The notes under the pieces: generated by a model
Databases searched by the model: none
Seen by the model: the letters and a program-made list of their open reading frames with translations, nothing else
Told to the model about the DNA's origin: nothing
Source of the DNA: Pectinatus haikarae
GTDB taxonomy: Bacteria; Bacillota; Negativicutes; Selenomonadales; Selenomonadaceae
Strand: one strand, 5' to 3'
Assembly (NCBI RefSeq): GCF_030813505.1
Contig: NZ_JAUSUE010000011.1
Length of the DNA: 64,000 nucleotides
Part shown: piece by piece, positions 52,349 to 61,701 of the stretch
Layout: the number at the start of each line of letters is the position of its first letter
How positions within the stretch are numbered: position 1 is the stretch's first letter
Translations under genes and position numbers: made by a program

Positions 52349-53239
52349 ATGAAAGAAGTTATTGTGACAGGTCCGCATAAGGCAGAAGTGCGTGATGTTC
52401 CAATGCCCAAAATTGAAAATAAACATGATGTACTGATAAAAATGCAATCAGCAGGTGTTTGCGGCAGCGATCATCATATTTATCATGGAACCAATCCCTG
52501 TTCAACATATCCGCGTATACCGGGACATGAAAATGCCGGTATTGTGACAGCGGTGGGCAGTGCAGTGACAACAGTAAAGACGGGTGATCATGTAATAGTG
52601 GATCTCATTATGACATGCGGTGAATGTTATCAGTGTAAAATAGGGAGAAAAAATGTATGTGAAAGTGTACGGGTGAGAGGTTCTGGGGCTGATGATGTAG
52701 TGTTTATACTGGGAACAGGAACGATAGGTTCTATTATTTTGCAGACCTGTAAGGCTAAAGGCTGCAAAACGGTTATATGCTGCGACGTCAGTGACAGCTC
52801 ACTTGAACGGGCAAAGAAATACGGTGCAGACTATGTAATAAATTCCAAAAGGGAGAATTTATTGGAACGCATACAAACGATAACCAAAGGACGTGGGGTG
52901 ACAATAGCTTTTGATTCTGCATGCTTCAAGGGGTCACTGACATTAGTCATGCAGCCGGGGATTGTATGTAATGCCGGCCGAATCGTTCCAATGGGATTTG
53001 TCACAGAACCCGAATCCATTACACAGGCGATGATAAATCAAAGAGAAATAGATATTATAGGATCCAGAATGTCCTGCTGTCAGTTTGAGCCGACAATAAA
53101 ACACATAGAAAATGGTGATTTTGATTTAGAAGGAATAGCAACTAATTTTATTAAATTCAGCAATATACAGGAAGTTTTCTATCATATGGAACATCCTGAT
53201 CCTTCTGTTAAAAAAATGGTAATACTTTTTGATGAATAA
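52349..53239 (+). CDS. RspB-like zinc dehydrogenase with an internal in-frame deletion
   Basis: A 296-residue MDR protein, against about 340 for the family. The N-terminal catalytic part keeps VCGSDHHIYHG, PGHENAG and the structural cysteines CGECYQCKIGRKNVC. The sequence then jumps from CESVRVRG to the Rossmann segment VVFILGTGTIGS. About 45-50 residues that normally hold GGFAEY, the EP motif and the interdomain hinge are missing. The frame is intact on both sides (junction about 52670-52695). Activity is doubtful: it could be a decaying gene or a variant with a new role. It follows the RspA-like dehydratase and transporter, as rspB follows rspA in E. coli. The start 52349 has GGAG 9 nt upstream. 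Confidence 0.85.
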   Translation: MKEVIVTGPHKAEVRDVPMPKIENKHDVLIKMQSAGVCGSDHHIYHGTNPCSTYPRIPGHENAGIVTAVGSAVTTVKTGDHVIVDLIMTCGECYQCKIGRKNVCESVRVRGSGADDVVFILGTGTIGSIILQTCKAKGCKTVICCDVSDSSLERAKKYGADYVINSKRENLLERIQTITKGRGVTIAFDSACFKGSLTLVMQPGIVCNAGRIVPMGFVTEPESITQAMINQREIDIIGSRMSCCQFEPTIKHIENGDFDLEGIATNFIKFSNIQEVFYHMEHPDPSVKKMVILFDE

Positions 53240-53308
53240 TAAAATCTTAAAAATATTCGAGATTGGATGTTATATATAATATTAATTTTATTGATGGGTG
53301 TGACGAAG

Positions 53309-54070
53309 ATGAATTTATTTGATATAAAAAATAAAAAGGCAATTGTGACGGGCAGTACAAGAGGATTGGGTTACAGTATGGCGGAAGGATTGATGCAGGC
53401 CGGAGCAGAGGTGGTTATCGTAGGAACATCAGATAAAGTATACGATGTAGCTGAAAAATTCTGCAAGAATGGATTTAGATGTCACGGAGTAAAGGGTAAT
53501 TTTGAAAAACGAGAAGAAGTTTACAATGTTTTTAGGCAGGCTGTGGAAAAACTTTCCGGTGAATTGGATATTCTTGTGACTTCGCATGGCATTCAGCGCA
53601 GATATAGTGCGGAAGTATTTCCCGTGGAAGAATGGGACAAGGTTCTTAATGTAAATTTAAATTCGGTGTTTATTCTCTGCCAGGAAGCAGCTAAAATAAT
53701 GCTGAAAAAAGGTTATGGGAAAATAGTCACAATAGCATCAATGGTTTCTTTTTTTGGAGGACAAACTGTACCGGCATATTCTGCAGCTAAAGGAGGAATC
53801 GCTCAAATGACTAAAGAAATGAGTAACGATTGGCTGGCGAGAGGAATAAATATTAATGCTATTGCGCCTGGTTATATGGCCACAGAAATGAATGAGGCCT
53901 TGCTGGATAAAAATAATCCACGGTATAAGGAAATAACGGATCGGATACCGGCGCACAGATGGGGAACAGGTGAAGATATGAAGGGTCCATGCAATTTTCT
54001 TTGTTCGCGGGCCAGTGATTATTTAGGCGGGGCAATTATTCCTGTTGATGGTGGATATTTAGTAAAGTAA
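53309..54070 (+). CDS. SDR oxidoreductase, KduD/gluconate 5-dehydrogenase-like
   Basis: A 253-residue short-chain dehydrogenase. The cofactor motif is TGSTRGLGY, the catalytic triad lies in ASMVSFFGGQTVPAYSAAKGG, and INAIAPGYMATEMN and the C-terminal PVDGGYL match KduD as recalled. The usual NNAG is replaced by TSHG. KduD-type enzymes interconvert 2-keto-3-deoxygluconate and its 5-keto form, which fits the uronate genes around it. The start at 53309 is supported by family alignment. A terminator follows. Confidence 0.88.
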   Translation: MNLFDIKNKKAIVTGSTRGLGYSMAEGLMQAGAEVVIVGTSDKVYDVAEKFCKNGFRCHGVKGNFEKREEVYNVFRQAVEKLSGELDILVTSHGIQRRYSAEVFPVEEWDKVLNVNLNSVFILCQEAAKIMLKKGYGKIVTIASMVSFFGGQTVPAYSAAKGGIAQMTKEMSNDWLARGININAIAPGYMATEMNEALLDKNNPRYKEITDRIPAHRWGTGEDMKGPCNFLCSRASDYLGGAIIPVDGGYLVK

Positions 54071-54086
54071 CAAGTTATTAAAGCGG

Positions 54087-54119
54087 ATAGAGAGGAATGT
54101 AAAATGCATTCCTCTCTAT
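54087..54119 (+). terminator. Terminator of the rspA-like operon
   Basis: Perfect 13-bp arms 54087-54099 and 54107-54119 are followed by a T-rich stretch. Confidence 0.88.
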
Positions 54120-54136
54120 TTGTATTTATCTTTTCC

Positions 54137-54170
54137 TTGCAATATTAATACTAGTATGGTAGTATACCTA
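54137..54170 (+). promoter_or_regulatory. Promoter and candidate operator of the uxu operon
   Basis: TTGCAA (54137-54142), a 17-nt spacer and TAGTAT (54160-54165). The palindrome ATACTAGTAT (54148-54157) and the dyad GGTA-GTA-TACC overlap the spacer and -10 box, the position of a repressor site. Confidence 0.6.
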
Positions 54171-54231
54171 TATGAAAGACACTTAATTAAGAATATTTTT
54201 TATCTATAGAATATTAAATGGGGGCATGAAA

Positions 54232-55311
54232 ATGCGATTTACTTTTCGTTGGTATGGAGAAAAGGATGATCAAATAAGCTTACAGCAGATTGGTCAGATA
54301 CCGGGGATGGATGGTATCGTCGGGGCATTGTTTGATATTCCGGTGGGAGAAGTGTGGCCGCTGGAACCCTTGCGGGAAATAAAAAGACAGGCTGAAAAGA
54401 ATAATTTATATTTTAAAGATATTGAAAGTATCAATGTGCATGAAGATATAAAATTGGGTCTGCCCAGTCGTGATAAATACATAGAAAATTACATTTTATC
54501 ACTGCGTAATGCTGCAAAGGCAGGAGTTGAGGTAGTCTGCTACAATTTCATGCCTGTATTCGACTGGACACGCACGGATCTTGCAAAACCGTTATATGAT
54601 GGATCTACAGCATTGGCTTACGATTATCATCTTATTGCAGGCAAAAAACCACAGGATATGGCAAAAGAAATTTTGGATAACAGCAATGGCTTTGTTTTGC
54701 CCGGCTGGGAACCGGAGCGTTTGGCACAATTGACAGAGCTGTTCAATCAGTATGATGGCATGGATGAGGATGATCTGCGGGACAATCTGAAGTACTTTCT
54801 GCAGGCGGTAGTGCCGGAAGCAGAAAATTGCGGTATAAAAATGGCTATACATCCGGATGATCCGCCGATCTCCGTTTTTGGACTGCCGCGCATAGTAAAA
54901 AATGAAAAAGATCTGGATAAAATAGCTGCTATGGTGGATAGTGAAAGCAATGGATTTACCATTTGCACCGGTTCGTTGGGATCTAATTTAAAAAATGATA
55001 TTCCGCATATAATCCGCAAGTTTGGCAGACAAAAGAGGATCGCTTTTATGCATGTGCGCAATATACAGGTGCATGAACCATGGGTGTTCAATGAAGTGGC
55101 GCATAAATCAAAACATGGGTCATTGGATATATTTGAGATTATGAAAGCTATATATGATATAGATTTTGACGGACCAATACGCCCTGACCACGGGCGCATG
55201 ATCTGGGATGAAAAAGGCCGGCCCGGATATGGGTTGTTTGACAGAGCTTTAGGTGTGAATTATTTGTGCGGATTATGGGATGCAATCAATCGCATATGTG
55301 GGAGAAAGTAA
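54232..55311 (+). CDS. uxuA: Mannonate dehydratase UxuA
   Basis: A 359-residue TIM-barrel enzyme dehydrating D-mannonate to 2-keto-3-deoxygluconate. The family start MRFTFRWYG, the DIPVGEVWPLEP segment, CYNFMPVFDWTRTDL and metal-site residues around IHPDDPP and DGPIRPDHGRM are present. ATG 54232 (GGGGG 7 nt upstream) fits better than 54226. It is the first gene of the glucuronate operon and lies 12 nt before uxuB. Confidence 0.95.
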   Translation: MRFTFRWYGEKDDQISLQQIGQIPGMDGIVGALFDIPVGEVWPLEPLREIKRQAEKNNLYFKDIESINVHEDIKLGLPSRDKYIENYILSLRNAAKAGVEVVCYNFMPVFDWTRTDLAKPLYDGSTALAYDYHLIAGKKPQDMAKEILDNSNGFVLPGWEPERLAQLTELFNQYDGMDEDDLRDNLKYFLQAVVPEAENCGIKMAIHPDDPPISVFGLPRIVKNEKDLDKIAAMVDSESNGFTICTGSLGSNLKNDIPHIIRKFGRQKRIAFMHVRNIQVHEPWVFNEVAHKSKHGSLDIFEIMKAIYDIDFDGPIRPDHGRMIWDEKGRPGYGLFDRALGVNYLCGLWDAINRICGRK

Positions 55312-55323
55312 AGGAGGTTTTGT

Positions 55324-56928
55324 ATGCTGCAGTTAAATAGAAAAAATGTTGCTGCATATCGAGAACAATGGGAAGATGCAGGTATAAAAACGTATAATTT
55401 TTCTGATAGTGAGGTTATTGAAAAAACTGGATCAAAGCCGCAATGGCTGCATTTTGGCGGGGGAAATATATTTCGTGCATTTATAGCCCGCCTGCAGCAG
55501 GAGCTTTTGGAAAGAAATCTGGCAGCAACTGGTATTATAGTCGCTACAACTCATAATAAGGAAGTAATAACTAAACTGTATCGCCCTTATGACAACCTGA
55601 GTGTAGCGGTGACCATGCACGCAAATGGTGATTTTACAAAAAAAATTATTGGCAATATAACGGAAGCACTTGTTTGCGATTCAGCGGAAAAAGATGACTG
55701 GCAGCGTCTGAAAGAAATAATCGCGGCACCGTCGCTGCAGATAGTAAGTTTCACAATTACGGAAAAAGCATATAAATTAAAGGACCATAACGGAAATTAT
55801 TTTGAAGATGCAGCAGAAGATATGAAGAAGGGCCCTGAAAATCCGCAAAGTCCAATGGGGTGCATAACATCTTTACTCTATACACGGTATAAGGGCGGCG
55901 GACAACCGATAGCTTTTCTAAGCTTGGATAATTGTTCACACAATGGCGATAAAATAAAAGAGGCAGTACTACATTTTGCTGAAACATGGGAAAAGAATAA
56001 ACTGATTTGTTCAGGATTTTCTGCATATATCAATGACAAGAATAAAGTCGCGTTTCCTTGGAGTATGATTGATAAAATCACACCACAACCGTCTGAGAAA
56101 GTTCGCATACATTTAAAAAAATGCGGTTTTAAAAATGCCGATGCGATTCATACGGAAAAAAGTGAGTGCTCATTATTCGTTAATGCTGAAAAAACGGAAT
56201 ATCTTGTTATAGAAGATAAATTTCCCAACGGGCGGCCTCCATTAGAAAAGGCAGGGGTTATTTTTACAGATAAAGATACGGTGGATAAAATTGAACATAT
56301 GAAGGTGTGCACTTGCCTTAATCCGCTGCATACGGCATTGGCTGTATACGGTTGTCTGCTGGGATATACTCTGATAGCCGATGAAATGAAAGATGCGGAA
56401 TTGAAAAAATTCATTGAGCTTATAGGATATAAAGAGGGTCTGCCTGTTGTAACAGATCCTAAAGTTCTTAATCCGAAGAAGTTCATTGATGAAGTCATAA
56501 AAGAACGTTTCAATAATCCTAATGTACCTGATACACCGCAGCGTATAGCATCTGATACTTCTCAAAAAGTGGGTATTCGCTTTGGCGAAACAATAAAAGC
56601 CCACGGGAAAAAAGCGGCGGAACTTGAATATATTCCGCTTGCCATAGCAGGCTGGTGCAGGTATTTATTAGGGATAGATGATGCAGGGAATGTTTTCACT
56701 CCCAGTCCTGATCCCTTGCTCAAATACCTACAAGATAATTTGACAGGCATAAAAGTGGGTGAACCAGATACAGCAAAAGGGAAATTGACAGAAATTTTGT
56801 CAAATAAAAATATTTTCGGCATTAATCTTTATGAGGTTGATTTGGGCAAAAAAGTGGAAAAATATTTTGGTGAATTAATCTCAGGGAAAAATGCAGTAAG
56901 AAATGTTCTAAAAAAATATGTCCGGTAA
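55324..56928 (+). CDS. uxuB: D-fructuronate reductase UxuB (mannitol dehydrogenase family)
   Basis: A 534-residue NAD-dependent long-chain dehydrogenase that reduces fructuronate to mannonate. The Rossmann region reads LHFGGGNIFRAF. The catalytic region contains CLNPLHTALAVYG with the family Asn-x-x-His. Its place between uxuA and uxaC makes D-fructuronate the likely substrate rather than tagaturonate. An AAAGGAGG site precedes the ATG. Confidence 0.93.
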   Translation: MLQLNRKNVAAYREQWEDAGIKTYNFSDSEVIEKTGSKPQWLHFGGGNIFRAFIARLQQELLERNLAATGIIVATTHNKEVITKLYRPYDNLSVAVTMHANGDFTKKIIGNITEALVCDSAEKDDWQRLKEIIAAPSLQIVSFTITEKAYKLKDHNGNYFEDAAEDMKKGPENPQSPMGCITSLLYTRYKGGGQPIAFLSLDNCSHNGDKIKEAVLHFAETWEKNKLICSGFSAYINDKNKVAFPWSMIDKITPQPSEKVRIHLKKCGFKNADAIHTEKSECSLFVNAEKTEYLVIEDKFPNGRPPLEKAGVIFTDKDTVDKIEHMKVCTCLNPLHTALAVYGCLLGYTLIADEMKDAELKKFIELIGYKEGLPVVTDPKVLNPKKFIDEVIKERFNNPNVPDTPQRIASDTSQKVGIRFGETIKAHGKKAAELEYIPLAIAGWCRYLLGIDDAGNVFTPSPDPLLKYLQDNLTGIKVGEPDTAKGKLTEILSNKNIFGINLYEVDLGKKVEKYFGELISGKNAVRNVLKKYVR

Positions 56929-57013
56929 TGGACGATGTTGACATAACTTTATTTAACATTAAGGATGTAAGTAATTATTTATCGAGTATGGTTTTGTAAA
57001 AAGAGGGAAAAGA

Positions 57014-58429
57014 ATGTCATTGTTGAATGAAGATTTTTTATTAACTAGTGTTGCCGCAAGGAAATTGTATCATAGTTATGCTGAAAAAATGCCAATTATT
57101 GATTATCACTGCCATTTGAATCCTAAAGATATTTATGAAAATAAAAATTATCCAAATTTAACACGTATCTGGTTGAGTGATGGATTGTTAGGTGATCATT
57201 ATAAATGGCGGTTAGAAAGAGCTAATGGCATACCTGAAAAATTAATAACGGGTGATGGCGATGAGTATGAAAAACTTTTGGCTTGGGCTAAGACTATAGA
57301 GAAAGCGATAGGAAATCCGCTTTATGAATGGACCAATTTAGAGTTGAAACGATTTTTTGGGATTAATGAACCGTTCACTGTTAAAAATGCACCTAGAATA
57401 TGGAAACAGGCTAATGAATTATTGGCTACTGAGGAATTTAAACCAAGAAATCTTATAAAAAAAGCTAATGTAAAAATTCTTTGTACTACAGATGATCCAG
57501 CTTCGGATCTACATTATCATGAACTTTTGGCAAAAGAAGAAAAGAATTTTAAAGTTTTTCCGGCCATGCGCCCCGATCATTTATTAAATATCAACCAAGG
57601 AAATTATGGGAAATATTTATCTGAATTGAGTGTTGCATCAGGAGTAACAATATCGGATTTTGGGACACTTAAAGAAGCTGTGGAAAAAAGAATAATTTTC
57701 TTTAAAAAATTAGGTGGACGTTTGTCGGATCATGGACTAAATAGCTATCATTATGAAGAATTGAGTGATGAGAAAGTTAGTGAAATAATTTCAAAAGCCT
57801 GCAACGTTAATTCAAAACTTTCGGAGATGGAAATAGCAGGATATCAAACGGCATTACTTAAGTTGCTAATGAAATTAAATAAAAAATATGAATGGACAAT
57901 GCAATTTCATATTAATGTGAAAAGAAACGTTAATAAAGAAATGTTCCGTAGGCTAGGACCAGATACAGGGTTCGATTCTGTTGGTTCACAGGCAGATATA
58001 GTTGGAGAATTAATAAAGCTTATAAATGCTGGATTTGAGGATAATGCTATTCCACAGACAATACTCTATTCCACAAATCCTAATGATTGGATGGCTTTGG
58101 CAACAGGCATGCAAAATTTTCAAGGAGAAAGTATTCAACGGTTGCAACTTGGGTGTGCATGGTGGTTCAACGATACACGTGAAGGAATGCGCAGTCAATT
58201 GAATATTATGGCACAACAAAGCTTGCTGGCAAATTTTGTTGGCATGCTCACCGATTCAAGAAGCTTTCTTTCGTATCCGCGTCATGAATATTTTAGACGT
58301 GTGCTATGTGATTTAATTGGAGAATGGGTAGATCGAGGACAAGTGGAAGAAAATTATGACTATTTAGGGAAAATTGTAGAATCCATATCGTACAATAATG
58401 CACATAATTATTTTTGTTTTTCCGATTAA
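57014..58429 (+). CDS. uxaC: Glucuronate isomerase UxaC
   Basis: A 471-residue amidohydrolase-fold isomerase converting D-glucuronate to D-fructuronate (and galacturonate to tagaturonate). MPIIDYHCHLNPKDI carries the metal histidines, with KILCTTDDPASDL, MQFHINVKRN and the C-terminal LTDSRSFLSYPRHEYFRR typical of the family. A GAGGG site precedes the ATG. The coding region reads more AT-rich than uxuA and uxuB. Confidence 0.96.
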   Translation: MSLLNEDFLLTSVAARKLYHSYAEKMPIIDYHCHLNPKDIYENKNYPNLTRIWLSDGLLGDHYKWRLERANGIPEKLITGDGDEYEKLLAWAKTIEKAIGNPLYEWTNLELKRFFGINEPFTVKNAPRIWKQANELLATEEFKPRNLIKKANVKILCTTDDPASDLHYHELLAKEEKNFKVFPAMRPDHLLNINQGNYGKYLSELSVASGVTISDFGTLKEAVEKRIIFFKKLGGRLSDHGLNSYHYEELSDEKVSEIISKACNVNSKLSEMEIAGYQTALLKLLMKLNKKYEWTMQFHINVKRNVNKEMFRRLGPDTGFDSVGSQADIVGELIKLINAGFEDNAIPQTILYSTNPNDWMALATGMQNFQGESIQRLQLGCAWWFNDTREGMRSQLNIMAQQSLLANFVGMLTDSRSFLSYPRHEYFRRVLCDLIGEWVDRGQVEENYDYLGKIVESISYNNAHNYFCFSD

Positions 58430-58457
58430 TTCGATAATTTAAAAAGGAGGGAAATGT

Positions 58458-59978
58458 ATGAATGAAAAAAACAATTGGGTTTATCAACCTAAACCTATAA
58501 ATATAAAAAGAGGGATAGCCTATGGGTTAACTGACTTGATGGGGGGAGGATGGAACAATATCGTTTCAGGAGTAATTTTTGCATTTGTTTTGAGTCAGGG
58601 TATTGGCCCTATTCTTGCAGGTGCTATTACTGGTATTGGAAGAATATTTGATGCACTATTTTCTTTATTTTTTGGTAGTATTACAGATAATTTTTATCAG
58701 ACTAAGCTAGGAAAAAAATTTGGGCGGCGACATTTCTTTATTTTGCTTGGTGGGATTATATTTGCTCTGATTTTTCCTGCGTTTTGGATTAAATCTGATG
58801 ACTGGCGATATTATTTGATAGTATATATTGCGATTGAATTAGCGATTGCGATGATTTTAATTTCGTGGGAAACTTTGCCTACGGAAATGACGAATGATTA
58901 TAGGCTGAGGACTATCTTATCCGGTTCACGTATGTTTATTTCTGCAACAGGAACGGCTATTGTTTTTATTGTTTTGGCATTGCTTAAGCATATGCAGAAT
59001 CCAAATGCTTATTTGGTGACAGGTATTATATGGACAGTTATTTTTGTTGTTGCAATTTTTATATCGTATCGAAGTACTTGGGAGCGTCCGCTCACGCCTG
59101 AATTTATTAAAGAACTTGAAAACCGACCTTCATTGACAATTAAGCAATTTATGAAACAGATGGTCATTGACTTTTTTTCTACTTTTAAAAATAAGGCATT
59201 TCGTCAACATCTTCTCATTTATTTACTATCTTTTACAGGAAAAGATTTTTATTCTACAATGTTGCCAACATTTATTCTATGCTGTATACAGGGAGCTAAA
59301 AATGATTTACCATGGACACTGCAGGCATTGTCAATATTCGGGATTTTGTCTACTTTAGCGGCGGCTAAACTGATGATCACGCATGGACCAAAATATCTTT
59401 ATTTTATAAGTTATACGACCATTCTTGTTACAATGATTGGCTATGTTCTGGTATGGTTTATGCATATTTCTAACCCCATTGAAATTTTAGTGGTTGTTTC
59501 AATTTTTTATCAGTTAGCCCGCGGTATTTTAGAATTTACACCATGGAATGTATTTCCATTTATTCCAGATGTGGATAGGATAATGACACGCGGTGATCGT
59601 GCTGGTATTTATGCTGCAGTTATGACTTTTTTTCGCAAATCTACGGGTGCAGTTGCTTCGTGGATGGCAGGAATTTTGCTGGCAATAGTCGGTTTTGATT
59701 CTAAAACAATGCTCGATTTTACGTCAACTCCGCATGGTGTACAAGTTGGAATTTCCTTAATTTTTTTTATTGGGCCAGTTGTATTAATTTTGGGAGCATT
59801 GGTTCTTTCTAGATCTTTTAAATTGAATAGACAAACTCATGAAGTTTTAAAAAATGAATTGACACGCCTTGAAAATGGAGGACATAAGAGTGATGCGCAA
59901 AATGAGGCGAAAAAAGTAGCTGAAGAATTGACAGGACATTCATATGATACATTGTGGCCTAATAAAGTTCGTATATAG
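58458..59978 (+). CDS. GPH-family (MelB-like) glycoside/glucuronide:cation symporter
   Basis: A 506-residue membrane protein with 12 spans. GRIFDALFSLFFGSITDN matches the GPH signature region holding the cation-site aspartate, and KLGKKFGRRHFFILLGG is the conserved cytoplasmic loop. The long soluble C-terminal tail is charged. It lies 28 nt after uxaC, so import of glucuronides or glucuronate is inferred. A strong terminator follows the gene at 60064. Confidence 0.92.
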   Translation: MNEKNNWVYQPKPINIKRGIAYGLTDLMGGGWNNIVSGVIFAFVLSQGIGPILAGAITGIGRIFDALFSLFFGSITDNFYQTKLGKKFGRRHFFILLGGIIFALIFPAFWIKSDDWRYYLIVYIAIELAIAMILISWETLPTEMTNDYRLRTILSGSRMFISATGTAIVFIVLALLKHMQNPNAYLVTGIIWTVIFVVAIFISYRSTWERPLTPEFIKELENRPSLTIKQFMKQMVIDFFSTFKNKAFRQHLLIYLLSFTGKDFYSTMLPTFILCCIQGAKNDLPWTLQALSIFGILSTLAAAKLMITHGPKYLYFISYTTILVTMIGYVLVWFMHISNPIEILVVVSIFYQLARGILEFTPWNVFPFIPDVDRIMTRGDRAGIYAAVMTFFRKSTGAVASWMAGILLAIVGFDSKTMLDFTSTPHGVQVGISLIFFIGPVVLILGALVLSRSFKLNRQTHEVLKNELTRLENGGHKSDAQNEAKKVAEELTGHSYDTLWPNKVRI

Positions 59979-60063
59979 ACTTTTGGTGCAAAGCAGAATT
60001 GATAAATAGCAGTTTTTTATTATAGAAGGACAATGATAAAGAGAAATTCATATATTATAAGAG

Positions 60064-60106
60064 TCTCGAATATTTATTTTAATATAATAAATATTCGAGA
60101 TTTTTT
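60064..60106 (+). terminator. Terminator of the uxu/uxaC operon
   Basis: Perfect 15-bp arms 60064-60078 and 60086-60100 are followed by six T. Confidence 0.93.
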
Positions 60107-60138
60107 GTTAAATTTGGAATGGGTGTAATTTACTGAGC

Positions 60139-60166
60139 TTGACTTAATTGTATACCATCATATAAT
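60139..60166 (+). promoter_or_regulatory. Promoter with embedded candidate operator before the second GntR gene
   Basis: TTGACT (60139-60144), a 16-nt spacer and TATAAT (60161-60166). The spacer contains GTATACCAT, sharing GTATACC with the uxuA promoter, which suggests a common repressor. Confidence 0.6.
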
Positions 60167-60250
60167 ATGTTTTATAGGAAAATTTTTTGATGATTTAATA
60201 GAATGCGGTTTAAAGACTTTGCAGAAAATACATACTAACGGAGCAACTTA

Positions 60251-60940
60251 ATGATAGATTTAAAAATATCGGAAGCAAAAGAGAAAGAATCTGTTCGGGA
60301 ATACGCATATCGTGTTTTACGGGAAAATATATTGAACCTGACCTTGGTACCGGGGACGGCTGTATCAGAGAAGGAGATTTCAGATATCCTGTCAATAAGC
60401 CGGACTCCTGCCAGGGAGGCTTTTATTCGTTTGGCGCAGGAAGGACTCTTGGAAATATTACCACAGCGTGGGTCGTATATTTCAAAGATAGATACAGAAC
60501 AGATCGCTGAATTTCGTTTTTTGCGTGTGACTATGGAGCAGGCGGTTATCAGGCTGGCATGCAGATATTTTCCGGACGAATTTAAAAGGAAATTGATAGA
60601 ATGCCTTGAGGAACAGCGTTTATGTGTGGCAAATAAGAATTATGAAAGATTTTTCAAGCTGGATAATATGATGCATGATATTATATTCACCGGCTGTGAA
60701 AAACCACATATATGGAAAATTATTCAGGAGGCAAATTTAAATTATATACGGGCGCGTGTGCTTGACTTGTCTTCTAAGCAGAGCGAGATAGAGCTTTTAT
60801 TTAGTCAGCATGAGGAAATTGTTAAATCAATAATAAACGCTGATGAGGAGCTGGGGTATGAGATCATAACAAAACATGTAAATAAGGTCATAAGTGATGT
60901 TCATGAGCTGCAGGAAAAATATATAGAGCTTTTTAAATAA
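60251..60940 (+). CDS. GntR-family (FadR/FCD) regulator, likely of the glucuronate operon
   Basis: A 229-residue regulator. The winged helix includes VSEKEISDILSISRTPAREAFIRLAQEGLLE and PQRGSYISKI. The FCD domain contains LDNMMHDIIF. It lies directly after the uronate operon. Its promoter carries the GTATACC element also seen before uxuA, so control of uxuA-uxuB-uxaC and autoregulation are inferred. GGAG is 8 nt before the ATG. Confidence 0.92.
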   Translation: MIDLKISEAKEKESVREYAYRVLRENILNLTLVPGTAVSEKEISDILSISRTPAREAFIRLAQEGLLEILPQRGSYISKIDTEQIAEFRFLRVTMEQAVIRLACRYFPDEFKRKLIECLEEQRLCVANKNYERFFKLDNMMHDIIFTGCEKPHIWKIIQEANLNYIRARVLDLSSKQSEIELLFSQHEEIVKSIINADEELGYEIITKHVNKVISDVHELQEKYIELFK

Positions 60941-60943
60941 AAA

Positions 60944-60992
60944 AACAATGTACTTATTATAAAATTGCTTCCTATATAATAGGTACGTTGTT
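60944..60992. terminator. Bidirectional terminator between the GntR and YgjP-like genes
   Basis: Arms 60944-60961 and 60975-60992 pair over 18 bp with two wobbles, with A- and T-runs outside. Confidence 0.85.
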
Positions 60993-60996
60993 TTTC

Positions 60997-61701
60997 TCAT
61001 AAACGCAGAACATTCAGCAGAGAATCGCCATTTTGTTTGAGCCAAAGGCGATGCGCTTCAAATGAAGGATCATACTTTTTGACTATTTGCCAGAAGCTTG
61101 CGGAATGATTCATTTGCAGCAGATGGGCTGTTTCGTGGATAACCAGATAATCAATTATCGCAGGAGGAGCCATCATTATACGCCAGTTATAATTAATGTT
61201 GTGTCTGGCGGAACAGCTGCCCCAGCGGCTTTTTTGATCACGGATCGTTATGTGTAAAACAGCTACCTGCATTTCCTCAGCCCAAAATGCAGTTCGCTGT
61301 GAAAGATGGAGTCGGGCCTGTTCCTTATACCAGGGAACAAAAATATCACTTAATGGCAAAAAAATACTGCCCTCATATTTTACAATGACTTTTTCTCCGC
61401 TTACTTTTATGAGCGGCGGGGTACTTGCAAAAATGCGTTCTATATACAGGGGGGCGCCCTTGTATGTTATATATTTGTCATTGATAGGGGCATTGAGGGA
61501 AAGCTCTTCATAAGTCTGATCCTTTTTTTTTATCCAATCGGCATATCTGTATAAAATTTTGTATACTTCTTCATCAGTGGTATTATGGGGTGTTTTTATT
61601 AAAATATTACCGTGTGCTTTTAGAGCAATCGTTATTGTTTTTCTTTTTTGGCGCTCTTGTTTAAAAGTAAATAATTTATCGCCAAGTTTTATGCGCGGCA
61701 T
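60997..61701 (-). CDS. YgjP-like (DUF45) zinc metallopeptidase-type protein
   Basis: A 234-residue protein of the YgjP/WLM group. The zinc motif reads VIHETAHLLQMNHSASFW (HExxH as HETAH with a downstream histidine). The conserved DQKSRWGSCS lies before it, and the tail has the typical W..V..YDP pattern. The substrate in the family is unknown. The start 61701 is preferred because AAAGGTGAT lies 8 nt upstream. The ATG at 61722 sits before that site. Confidence 0.9.
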   Translation of the reverse strand: MPRIKLGDKLFTFKQERQKRKTITIALKAHGNILIKTPHNTTDEEVYKILYRYADWIKKKDQTYEELSLNAPINDKYITYKGAPLYIERIFASTPPLIKVSGEKVIVKYEGSIFLPLSDIFVPWYKEQARLHLSQRTAFWAEEMQVAVLHITIRDQKSRWGSCSARHNINYNWRIMMAPPAIIDYLVIHETAHLLQMNHSASFWQIVKKYDPSFEAHRLWLKQNGDSLLNVLRL

